Assembly (NCBI GenBank): GCA_045655245.1 | Contig: JAZOOX010000056.1 | Span: 1 to 16,231, forward strand | Length of the DNA stretch: 16,231 nucleotides | From: RGIG8785 sp045655245 | Lineage (GTDB): Bacteria; Bacillota; Clostridia; RGIG8785 | Reading direction: 5' to 3' | In this document: piece after piece, positions 1-6,699 of the stretch | How positions within the stretch are numbered: position 1 is the first letter of the stretch | Layout of the letters: each line of letters starts with the position of its first letter | The notes under the pieces: model-generated | Database searches by the model: none | Seen by the model: only the letters and a program-made list of their open reading frames with translations | What the model was told of the DNA's origin: nothing | Position numbers and translations under genes: made by a program

Positions 1-1433
1 ACCGAGGCAATATAGGGTCTTGCCCAATGGTTTTGAGGAACATCCGAAAAGGGCTTTCCCACTGCATCGGACAGCCCTAAAAACCGACAGAACACCGTTG
101 CCAACTGGGCACGGGTCAAAGGGGATTCGGGCTGAAAAAGACCCTCGGCAACCCCCACCATCCACTGGTTGTCCACCACATCCAAAATCTGTTCTGCCGC
201 AAAGGACCCCGAAATATCCGAAAAATAAACGCCGTTTAACCAACGGCTGTAATAGTCCCAGACCGTGGCTTCTTCCTGACCCAAGCTCCAGCTTCCCGCC
301 CCGCGGAGGTCATACTTTGCCACCAACCCCAGTTTTTCCTTGATGGAACGATCGTTTTCGTACCACAGGGTGTACCGTCCCGCCGTCAGGGTCTTGTTCC
401 CGATTTTGGTGTCGGCGGTCAGGGTAAAGACGGCTTTGGGGGAGTGTTCCGCCTCGTCATAACTGCCTGCATGCGCCACTTCCCCAAGGAGTCGGTTGAT
501 CTGGCGCAGGGTCAGCGCCTGCCCGCCCGTGGCCGCTCCCGCTTTCCAGTAGCGTCCGTAAAAGGGCAACCCCAGTACGATTTTTTCTTTGGGGAGGTAG
601 CGCAAAGCGTACACAATCGACCGCTCTACAAAATCGTACCCCGCAACGGGACCCGCTTCGCCCCCCTCGTAGCTTTCGTCATACGCCATGACCATCAGAT
701 AGTCTGCCGCCTCCCCCAACGCTTTGTAGTCGTACGAGCCGTGCCAACCCTTGGTATACCCGTAGGGGTTTGCCGCCACCGACACGCAGACCGTCTTTTC
801 TTTGGGGAGTTTTTGCCGCAGAAGCCGAACAAAGTCGGTGTGGGCATCCCGATCGGTGTGGTTCAGGTTTTCCAGATCCACGTTAATGCCGTCCAGGTCA
901 TAGGTCTCTACCGCGGCGGCAATCTGGTCGGTCAGGGCATTGCGGTTGTAGACCGCCGTCTGCCCCAGTCCCCGATCCCAATGGTTGCTGATAAAGGGGA
1001 CGATATCCAACCCCTTTGCCTTGACCTGGGCAATATAGGCGGGATCGGGTATGGTCACTTTTAACGTGCCATCGGGGTTGATATTAAAGAAGTTGGGGGA
1101 AACCTCGTCCAGGGAATTGGCGGCAAGGCTGATGTTGGACAGTTGGGTGGAAACGCTTCCCGAATACACATAGGTCATGGAAAACCGCCCCTCCTTTGCC
1201 CAACGGTAAAGTGCCAGGGGGGTCAGACTCCCCAGCGTCAAGGTCCCCGCCACCAGCACCACCGTCTTGACCTTTAATCCGTGGGCGCGGTGGCGGACAA
1301 AGGCAGACAACTGCTGTTTTAACGAGACCCGCCGCATGGGGTCCTGTTCCCCGATCTCTGCCAAAAATGGCGCAATGAAAACGGTCAGGGTTTGGGTTTC
1401 TTCGTTATAAGAATAGCCGCGAATCAGATTCAT
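1..1433 (-). CDS. Membrane-anchored GH18 glycosidase (YaaH/SleL-like) with C-terminal SLH repeats, partial at 3' end
   Basis: The reading frame is open from ATG at 1433 to the window edge (477 full codons, no stop), so the C-terminus is missing. GAGGTG precedes the ATG at normal spacing. Residues 1-53 form a soluble, probably cytosolic preface starting MNLIRGYSYN. Residues about 54-75 are one hydrophobic anchor. The GH18 barrel covers about 85-390: the catalytic signature DGINVDLE is at 181-188, with E188 as the acid/base residue, and DYLMVMAYDE and LGLPFYGRYW follow in family order. One SLH repeat (about 402-450) and the start of a second (FSDVPQNHWARPYIAS) end the visible part. The family contains spore-cortex N-acetylglucosaminidases such as YaaH/SleL, which normally carry LysM rather than SLH repeats. 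Cleavage of peptidoglycan at the cell or spore surface is inferred. It diverges from the sipL-like gene. The GH18 call is firm; the substrate is not. Confidence 0.88.
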   Translation of the reverse strand, partial: MNLIRGYSYNEETQTLTVFIAPFLAEIGEQDPMRRVSLKQQLSAFVRHRAHGLKVKTVVLVAGTLTLGSLTPLALYRWAKEGRFSMTYVYSGSVSTQLSNISLAANSLDEVSPNFFNINPDGTLKVTIPDPAYIAQVKAKGLDIVPFISNHWDRGLGQTAVYNRNALTDQIAAAVETYDLDGINVDLENLNHTDRDAHTDFVRLLRQKLPKEKTVCVSVAANPYGYTKGWHGSYDYKALGEAADYLMVMAYDESYEGGEAGPVAGYDFVERSIVYALRYLPKEKIVLGLPFYGRYWKAGAATGGQALTLRQINRLLGEVAHAGSYDEAEHSPKAVFTLTADTKIGNKTLTAGRYTLWYENDRSIKEKLGLVAKYDLRGAGSWSLGQEEATVWDYYSRWLNGVYFSDISGSFAAEQILDVVDNQWMVGVAEGLFQPESPLTRAQLATVFCRFLGLSDAVGKPFSDVPQNHWARPYIAS

Positions 1434-1448
1434 TCAATCACCTCGTTA

Positions 1449-1477
1449 TCATATTCTGCCCGACCGACGCATAAGGT
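1449..1477 (+). promoter_or_regulatory. Putative sigma-E promoter of the sipL-like gene
   Basis: TCATATT (1449-1455) fits the sigma-E -35 element. A 14-base gap separates it from CATAAGGT (1470-1477), which matches 5 of 8 positions of the sigma-E -10 consensus CATACAnT. The predicted start of transcription is about 1484, leaving a short leader with AAAGGAG (1487-1493) and AGGGTGG (1494-1500) before the ATG at 1508. Mother-cell sigma-E control is known for sipL in Clostridioides difficile, which supports the reading. The -10 match is imperfect. Confidence 0.5.
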
Positions 1478-1507
1478 ATAACAAGAAAAGGAGAGGGTGG
1501 AAAAATC

Positions 1508-3004
1508 ATGGAACAACAATCTGTTATCTGCCGCAGTTCGATGCGGCTCTTTCAAGCCGAAACCACAGCCGAACAGGATTTTATCGTGCCCGACATCAAG
1601 CCGGACATCAAAAAAGTACTAAAGGTGACCGCCACGCCCGTATTGCACCAATCGGATTACGGACAAGGCCGTTTGACCCTTTCGGGGGACTTGCTGGTCT
1701 GCCTCTGCTATCTGCCCGAGGACGGAACCACGGCGCGGGGGATGGAGCTGCGGCTCCCCTTTTCCGACGTGTTGGAAACGGGCGGGGACGGTTGCGTTCC
1801 CGAAGTGCAGGTACGGCGCACCACCTGCAACCTCATCAACGGGCGAAAGATCAGCCTGCGGGCGCAGTTATCGGTGAGTTGTTTTTGCTCCCAGACCGAG
1901 GAGTTGACCCTCCTCTGCCCCGAAGAGGACGACGATCTGCGCATTCTTCAAAAGCCGTTTTCCTATTGTAAAACGGTGGTGACCGAGCCACGGACGGTAG
2001 AGTTTTCCGAACGGCTGGAGCTCCCCGCCCACAGTGCGCCCATTCGGGAACTGCTGTCGGTAGAGCCTACCGTGGTGATTCAGGAGTATCAGGCGCTGAC
2101 CGACCGCATTGCCCTTTCGGGGGTGGTTCGGGTAGAGACCCTTTACCTGCCTGACGCCGACCCCTGCTCCATTGCACGGATGGAGCACGAGCTTCCCTTT
2201 ACCGAGATCATCCGCGCAGACGGGCTGAACGAGGACGGCTATTGTCGGATCACCGCCCTGCCCTGCCGCTTTGAAATGGGGCTTTGCGAGGATGCGGACG
2301 GGGATGCCCGGATGGTGAACTTCCGCTACGGGTTCCGTCTGGTCGCCGACGCCTGCAATACCGAGACCTGCGATGCCATTGCCGACGCCTTTGGCATTTG
2401 CCGACCCGTAACCATAAAAAGCGCTTCTTTAAAAACCGTCTGCAACTGTCAACGAGAGACTTTGACCCATAACCTGCGGGAAACTTTGCCCGTAGACGGG
2501 GTGCTGGAGGTCTGCTCCCTGACGGCGGTCCCCCGCATTACTGCCGCCCTTTTGGAAGGAGGGGTTCTGACCTTAAACGGCGAGTTATCGGTCAACGCCC
2601 TTGTCCTGTGCGAGCCGGACGGTTTGCCCGAAGCGGTTGCCGCAACCCTGCCCTTTACCGCGGTCAGCGAAGGCTTTGGCAACTGTGACGAGGTTTGTGC
2701 CACCGCCGCCTGCGACCATGCGGGGTATACCCTTCGTGCCGACGGCGGGCTGGAACTGCGGGCCGCAATCAAGCTGACGGTCACGGCGGCAAAAGCCGAG
2801 ACGGTGGGAGCGGTGACCCAGCTGATCCCCAGCGAGGAAGTGCGGGAGAACCCTTGTCGGATGGTGGTCTACTTCCCCCGTGAAAAGGATTGTCTGTGGG
2901 ATGTTGCCAAGCGCTACGGCAGTTGTCCCAAGAAGATCGCCACCGTCAACGGCTTGGACGAAAGCTGTGACTGCCTCCCATGCCAACCCATTTTGATCCC
3001 ATAA
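1508..3004 (+). CDS. sipL: SipL-like spore coat morphogenetic protein (DUF3794 domains plus LysM)
   Basis: This 498-residue protein opens with the typical DUF3794 (SPOCS) stretch, including QDFIVPDIKPDIKKVLKV near residues 23-40. DUF3794-like segments recur at about 170-280 and 310-420. A LysM-type domain ends the protein (about 451-498; DCLWDVAKRYGS, then NGLD). No signal peptide or membrane segment is seen, as expected for a mother-cell cytosolic protein. The architecture and length match clostridial SipL, the functional counterpart of Bacillus SpoVID, which binds SpoIVA and fixes the coat basement layer to the forespore. The protein is unusually rich in cysteine, including a CDCLPC cluster within the LysM domain. 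ATG at 1508 is chosen because a G-rich Shine-Dalgarno region lies just upstream. A sigma-E-like promoter and a bidirectional terminator frame it as a single-gene unit. Other clostridial DUF3794 proteins exist, so strict orthology is likely but not proven. Confidence 0.85.
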   Translation: MEQQSVICRSSMRLFQAETTAEQDFIVPDIKPDIKKVLKVTATPVLHQSDYGQGRLTLSGDLLVCLCYLPEDGTTARGMELRLPFSDVLETGGDGCVPEVQVRRTTCNLINGRKISLRAQLSVSCFCSQTEELTLLCPEEDDDLRILQKPFSYCKTVVTEPRTVEFSERLELPAHSAPIRELLSVEPTVVIQEYQALTDRIALSGVVRVETLYLPDADPCSIARMEHELPFTEIIRADGLNEDGYCRITALPCRFEMGLCEDADGDARMVNFRYGFRLVADACNTETCDAIADAFGICRPVTIKSASLKTVCNCQRETLTHNLRETLPVDGVLEVCSLTAVPRITAALLEGGVLTLNGELSVNALVLCEPDGLPEAVAATLPFTAVSEGFGNCDEVCATAACDHAGYTLRADGGLELRAAIKLTVTAAKAETVGAVTQLIPSEEVRENPCRMVVYFPREKDCLWDVAKRYGSCPKKIATVNGLDESCDCLPCQPILIP

Positions 3005-3005
3005 C

Positions 3006-3033
3006 AAAAAGAGACCCGAAAGGGTCTCTTTTT
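3006..3033. terminator. Bidirectional intrinsic terminator between sipL and dusB
   Basis: A perfect 12-bp stem (3006-3017 with 3022-3033) closes on a GAAA tetraloop. The outer five pairs are A:T, so both strands end in a run of T. It starts one base after the sipL stop and lies 20 bases beyond the dusB stop, so it can end both converging transcripts. Confidence 0.92.
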
Positions 3034-3053
3034 CCTGTTTATTCTATCAGTTC

Positions 3054-4016
3054 TCATGGATTGAAAAACCGATCTAACAAGTCAAAAATCTCATCTGCGT
3101 TGGTGGCTCGGTTCACCGCTTCACGGACCGCCGCCGAGTGGGGCAACCCCTTTAGGTACCAAGGCACCCATTTCCGCAGTTCCAAAACGCCCAGGCGGGG
3201 GCCTTTGTCCTCCAAAAGCCCTTGGGCATGAAGACGTAAAACCCGCATCCGTTCAGAAACATCGGGAGGCGGGAGCAATTCCCCCGTTTTTAAGTAGGCA
3301 TCAATCTCCCGAAGCAGCCAGGGATTCCCCATCATCCCACGACCCACCATCACGCCGTCGCAACCTGTTTCCTCCAGCAGTTGCTTGGCAGAGGTTGCCG
3401 AGGTCACGTCACCGTTGCCGATGACAGGGATGGACAATGCCCGTTTGACTGCGGCGATGCCCGACCAGTCGGCACGGCCCGTATACATCTGCTCCCGGGT
3501 GCGGCCGTGGACGGTGATTGCCGCAACTCCCGCATCTTCCAACCCCTCGGCGAACTCCACCGCGTTTTTCGAGGACTCGTCCCAACCCAAACGGATCTTG
3601 ACGGTAACGGGCAGACGGGTGGCGCGTACCACCGCCGCAGCTACCTTCCGTGCAAGAGCAGGGTCTTTCATCAGGGCAGACCCGTCGCCGTTTTGGACGA
3701 TCTTACGGACGGGACAACCCATATTAATATCAATCATTGCAGGGGCAAACCCCTCCTCGGTCTGACGTGCGGCAAGTGCCATCACCTCAGGCTCGTTCCC
3801 AAACAGCTGCGCCGCAACCAACCCTTCTTCGGGGCTATGCTCCAGCAGGATACGGGTCTTGGGGTCCTTGTAATACAGCCCGCGGGAACTGACCATTTCG
3901 GTATAGGAAAGCCCTACCCCAAAGTCCGCACAAATGCGGCGGCAGGTACGGTCGGTCACCCCCGCCATGGGTGCAAGAAATATGGGCGATTTCAGTGTGA
4001 CGGTTCCGATTTTCAA
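3054..4016 (-). CDS. dusB: tRNA-dihydrouridine synthase DusB
   Basis: This 320-residue FMN enzyme reduces uridines in the tRNA D-loop using NAD(P)H. Visible family marks are APMAGVTD (15-22) at the flavin-binding start of the TIM barrel, NMGCPVRKI (98-106) with catalytic Cys101, TVKIRLGW (138-145), HGRTREQMYTG (170-180), IPVIGNGDV (196-204) and VGRGMMGNPW near 224-233. The length is normal for DusB. The start codon is TTG at 4016, with GAGG seven bases upstream; no in-frame ATG gives a better start. It is transcribed alone from a consensus promoter at 4056-4084 and ends at the terminator shared with sipL. It has no obvious functional link to its sporulation neighbours. The Dus family assignment is certain; DusB over other Dus subtypes is very likely from the overall sequence. 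Confidence 0.95.
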   Translation of the reverse strand: MKIGTVTLKSPIFLAPMAGVTDRTCRRICADFGVGLSYTEMVSSRGLYYKDPKTRILLEHSPEEGLVAAQLFGNEPEVMALAARQTEEGFAPAMIDINMGCPVRKIVQNGDGSALMKDPALARKVAAAVVRATRLPVTVKIRLGWDESSKNAVEFAEGLEDAGVAAITVHGRTREQMYTGRADWSGIAAVKRALSIPVIGNGDVTSATSAKQLLEETGCDGVMVGRGMMGNPWLLREIDAYLKTGELLPPPDVSERMRVLRLHAQGLLEDKGPRLGVLELRKWVPWYLKGLPHSAAVREAVNRATNADEIFDLLDRFFNP

Positions 4017-4055
4017 CCCGTTCCCTCGTTTCTTTCGCTTGGTTTATTCCATAGT

Positions 4056-4084
4056 ATTATACTCCCAAAAAAAGAGCGTGTCAA
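4056..4084 (-). promoter_or_regulatory. Consensus sigma-A promoter of dusB, nested in the upstream terminator
   Basis: On the minus strand TTGACA (4084-4079), a 17-base spacer and TATAAT (4061-4056) match the vegetative promoter consensus at all 12 positions. Transcription should begin near 4049, giving a leader of about 33 bases. The -35 hexamer lies in the loop-proximal arm of the hairpin that ends the upstream gene, and the spacer contains that terminator's T-run. Confidence 0.9.
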
Positions 4085-4102
4085 CGAAAAAGTGACACGC
4101 TC
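4067..4102 (-). terminator. Intrinsic terminator of the spoIIE / small membrane protein unit
   Basis: A perfect 10-bp stem (4074-4083 with 4093-4102) has a 9-base loop and is followed on the minus strand by seven T (4073-4067). The last seven codons and the stop of the 63-residue gene lie in or next to the hairpin. The structure therefore serves at once as coding end, terminator and part of the dusB promoter. Confidence 0.9.
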
Positions 4103-4272
4103 AGGATAAAGCTCAATGCGGTAGCAAATAACGCCCCCAAAGCGATATAAAAAAGGCGGCTTACATCCCATTTTCGGCGGCGGACGGTGGCACGGTTGCT
4201 CCCCTTTCGGGATTCGAACGCACGGATGATCGCCAACGCCTCTTCCACAATGTCCTGCCTTTTTTGTTGCAT
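4081..4272 (-). CDS. Small tail-anchored membrane protein of unknown function (63 aa)
   Basis: I do not recognise this family. ATG at 4272 is chosen because AAGGAG sits 8 bases upstream; an in-frame ATG at 4296 would give 71 residues but lacks a comparable site. The N-terminal half (about 1-40) is charged and basic, probably helical and cytosolic, with an RRRKW cluster just before one hydrophobic segment (about 43-62, LFYIALGALFATALSFILSV). The C-terminal tail is only a few residues, giving a tail-anchored, N-in layout. It starts 58 bases after spoIIE on the same strand with no terminator between them, so co-transcription with spoIIE is likely, and it ends in a strong terminator. A sporulation role is suggested only by this position. 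Confidence 0.65.
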   Translation of the reverse strand: MQQKRQDIVEEALAIIRAFESRKGSNRATVRRRKWDVSRLFYIALGALFATALSFILSVSLFR

Positions 4273-4330
4273 CTTTTTCACTCCTTTTCCGACCACGGTC
4301 TATCGGAATTATCGGCTGTTTTTCCAAAAA

Positions 4331-6571
4331 TTATGCAGTAATCCGCGCCAAAATCAGGGTCATATCGTCAGGATAGGGGTTGTTTTGCTGTTTTGCTTCG
4401 TCCAACAGCTCCCGTGCCAGCCGCTTGGGGCTTTTTTTGGCGTCCAGCTTCATCAGTCGCCGACCAAAGGCTTCGCTCCCGCCAAAGGCTTCCACCAGCC
4501 CGTCACTGGCAAGGGCGATAAAATCCCCCGCCCGTAAACGGCGGCGGGTATGCTCGATGTCGGGGACCTCCAAAATCCCCACGGGCAGGGAAGTGGAAGG
4601 AATGGTTTCCAGTTTGCTCCCGCTTCGGATATACGAGTCGGCAGACCCAATCTTTACAAAGTCCGCCGCACCGGTAAACAGGTCCAACAGCACCATATCC
4701 ACCGTGGCGAACATCTCCTCCCCGCCCCGTAAAAGCAGGGCGGAGTTGATGAGTTTCACCGCCTGATTGCAGTCAAACCCCGCAGACAGAAAACTCCCCA
4801 GCAGTGCAATGACCGCACCGCTTTCCTCTGCCGCGGCTTCTCCACTGCCCATGCCGTCACTCAACGCCAGTAAAAACCGCCCGTCCCGCAGGGGCAGTAC
4901 CAGATGATGGTCCCCGCAACAGTCTTCGTCAGGCTTGACTGCGGCGGCGGTCCCTACCAAAACGCTAAACCGCTCCTGCTCGCAAAGGTGAAGAACACAC
5001 TCGTCCTTTCCGCAGGGGTTGGGGTCTTTTTGCAAGGTAACCCCCAAAAACCGCGAAACGGTGCGGGTGATGGCAGAACAGTCCCCCGCCCCGCGGCAGG
5101 GTGCACGGCGTACCGTTACCTCGTAGCGGTTATAACGGTTTTTCAGCACGGTGATCCCCAAAATCCGCCGCCCCCGTTTTTGGAGTCGATCGTAAAGCTG
5201 ATGCTCCAGGGACGGGTAGCGGACAAACTCGGAGGACAGTTCCTCGGACAGATCGCACAAGATGGCAGAAACCGTCTTAAACTGTCCCGACAGTTGAGCG
5301 CAGGTCACAGCATTCTGCCGCTGATGGCGGCGGATGCGGGATTCCAGGTCATAGGCGTGGTTCAGGGCGGCAACAAACTCGTCGGTGTGGGGACAGCGGC
5401 GGCGGAGGCGGTCGGTCAGGTCGGTCTTGTCCACACCCCCCACCTCGTCCAGACGGGCAATCAGTGACGCCGCCTGTTGCTGGGTGCGGATCTTGTCCCG
5501 ATTCCAACAAACGTCGTTAAGGGTGCAGTTGACACAGACATTTTCCCGCACCCGCTGGAATAACGCCAGGTCGGTAGGCGGCAGCGTGCCGCTGACAATA
5601 CGGCGGTAGACTTCGGCAAGGCGCAAAAAGGCGTCTCCCGTTTCCAGTACCCGATGGGTCAAAAATCGGTGGAGCTTTTGGGTGCCGCCCTCCTCCACTT
5701 CGGAAAACAGGAGCCGTAACCGCAAATCCAGCGACCGCGGCAAAAAGCAGAATACCAGGCAGGCGGGCAGGGCAGAAAGGATGCCTACTGCCTTAAAGGG
5801 ACTGCCCAGTACGCCGATACCAAACACCGAAACGGTCAGCAAAAACCCCAGCGAACCAATGACCCGTCCCCGCCCCGAAAGCAGTGCAACGGTCAGTCCC
5901 CCAAGGCATAGGACACTGACCGTCTCGGCAGGTTGTCCCAAGGCAAGACCCAGACAAAGCCCGAAGGAAAGCCCCGATAAAACGCTCCGCTCGGGATCGG
6001 TATAAGCGGCAAAAACAAGGGTTAAAAGACAGGCAAAAAAGGCGGTAAAGGCAGACGGAAACAGCCCTGCCAACCCCAAAAGGCCCACCGACGCCAACAT
6101 CAGGCGGGACAAAAACCCGCCCTGACGGCGGATCCCGGTGAATGCAAACCCGCTCAACCCCGCTCCGAGAGCAGAAAAGAGCAGCACCACCAGGTCGTAA
6201 AGGACGAACCCCGTTCTTGCCCAGGGAATAAACCCGCCCAAAAAGACGGCGACCATCAGGCAACCCAGACGGACCTCCACCCGGGAAAACCGTTCCCCGC
6301 CCCAAAGTCCGCAAAGAAGCAGGACACAGACGGCAATCCCGCTTTCCAGCAGGGCATAGCGGGAGCCGATGCTTCCGAAAAGTACGCCCAGCGCGGGAAA
6401 GAGCATCCCCCTTGGGGAATGAAACTGCACGGCAAACAGCGCCACACCAAAGGGGCGGATATCCCCTGCAGGGCTGACGCGGGACAACGCAAAACACGCC
6501 GCCGTCAGCAGAATACTGCGGCGGGTGTTTTGGGATATGTAAGACGATACTTTTGTAACAGTTTTGGACAT
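4331..6571 (-). CDS. spoIIE: Stage II sporulation protein E, SpoIIE (PP2C serine phosphatase)
   Basis: SpoIIE dephosphorylates SpoIIAA-P at the asymmetric septum and so frees sigma-F in the forespore. The 746-residue protein has an N-terminal membrane region of roughly ten hydrophobic helices (about 19-278). A central regulatory region (about 285-540) carries the cysteine cluster CVNCTLNDVC (346-355). The C-terminal PP2C domain covers about 545-744. Metal-binding aspartates are D572 in LALSDGMGSGEA, D690 in ALASDGLVEAF, and D735/D736 in NPYPDDMTLI. The segment STSLPVGIL (659-667) is the family's typical stretch before the final aspartates. It is somewhat shorter than the Bacillus protein (827 residues). 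ATG at 6571 has GGAGGAG at good spacing. Upstream lies a long-spacer sigma-A promoter of the Spo0A-activated type; downstream is a 63-residue membrane protein, probably co-transcribed. Confidence 0.97.
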   Translation of the reverse strand: MSKTVTKVSSYISQNTRRSILLTAACFALSRVSPAGDIRPFGVALFAVQFHSPRGMLFPALGVLFGSIGSRYALLESGIAVCVLLLCGLWGGERFSRVEVRLGCLMVAVFLGGFIPWARTGFVLYDLVVLLFSALGAGLSGFAFTGIRRQGGFLSRLMLASVGLLGLAGLFPSAFTAFFACLLTLVFAAYTDPERSVLSGLSFGLCLGLALGQPAETVSVLCLGGLTVALLSGRGRVIGSLGFLLTVSVFGIGVLGSPFKAVGILSALPACLVFCFLPRSLDLRLRLLFSEVEEGGTQKLHRFLTHRVLETGDAFLRLAEVYRRIVSGTLPPTDLALFQRVRENVCVNCTLNDVCWNRDKIRTQQQAASLIARLDEVGGVDKTDLTDRLRRRCPHTDEFVAALNHAYDLESRIRRHQRQNAVTCAQLSGQFKTVSAILCDLSEELSSEFVRYPSLEHQLYDRLQKRGRRILGITVLKNRYNRYEVTVRRAPCRGAGDCSAITRTVSRFLGVTLQKDPNPCGKDECVLHLCEQERFSVLVGTAAAVKPDEDCCGDHHLVLPLRDGRFLLALSDGMGSGEAAAEESGAVIALLGSFLSAGFDCNQAVKLINSALLLRGGEEMFATVDMVLLDLFTGAADFVKIGSADSYIRSGSKLETIPSTSLPVGILEVPDIEHTRRRLRAGDFIALASDGLVEAFGGSEAFGRRLMKLDAKKSPKRLARELLDEAKQQNNPYPDDMTLILARITA

Positions 6572-6591
6572 TACTTTCTCCTCCCCACTCG

Positions 6592-6624
6592 ATTATAACG
6601 AAAAGGGGAAGCGGTTTTTGTCAG
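6592..6624 (-). promoter_or_regulatory. spoIIE promoter with 21-base spacer and candidate Spo0A box
   Basis: On the minus strand CTGACA (6624-6619, 5 of 6 matches to the -35) is separated by 21 bases from a perfect TATAAT (6597-6592), which lies 20 bases before the spoIIE start. A 21-22 base spacer is a known hallmark of Spo0A-activated sigma-A promoters such as Bacillus spoIIE and spoIIG. A 13-base motif (6613-6625) overlaps the -35. Read on the plus strand it contains TTTGTCAGA, 7 of 9 matches to the 0A box TTTGTCGAA. Confidence 0.65.
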
Positions 6625-6650
6625 ATTATGACCGTTCACAAAAATTTTAT

Positions 6651-6679
6651 TTGACGGGACATTTGCACAAGAATATAAT
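6651..6679 (+). promoter_or_regulatory. Sigma-A promoter of the cardiolipin synthase gene
   Basis: TTGACG (6651-6656), a 17-base spacer and a perfect TATAAT (6674-6679) match the vegetative consensus at 11 of 12 positions. The predicted start near 6686 leaves a leader of only about 14 bases, just enough for the AAGAGG site (6686-6691) before the ATG at 6700. It lies back to back with the spoIIE promoter. Confidence 0.85.
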
Positions 6680-6699
6680 GAACCTAAGAGGTAATGACT

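Noticed and set aside
444..1064. 206-codon plus-strand frame opposite the GH18 gene
   Set aside because: It is antisense to a continuous, motif-bearing GH18 sequence. Long antisense frames are expected in G+C-rich coding DNA, and no start signal or family match is seen.
1434..1507. Promoter for the GH18 gene on the minus strand
   Set aside because: AATATGAT-like sequence lies upstream of 1433, but no -35 element at suitable spacing for sigma-A or sigma-E could be found.
4013..4327. 104-codon minus-strand frame starting at 4327
   Set aside because: It covers the 63-residue gene in another frame, crosses its terminator and the dusB promoter, and has no convincing start signal.
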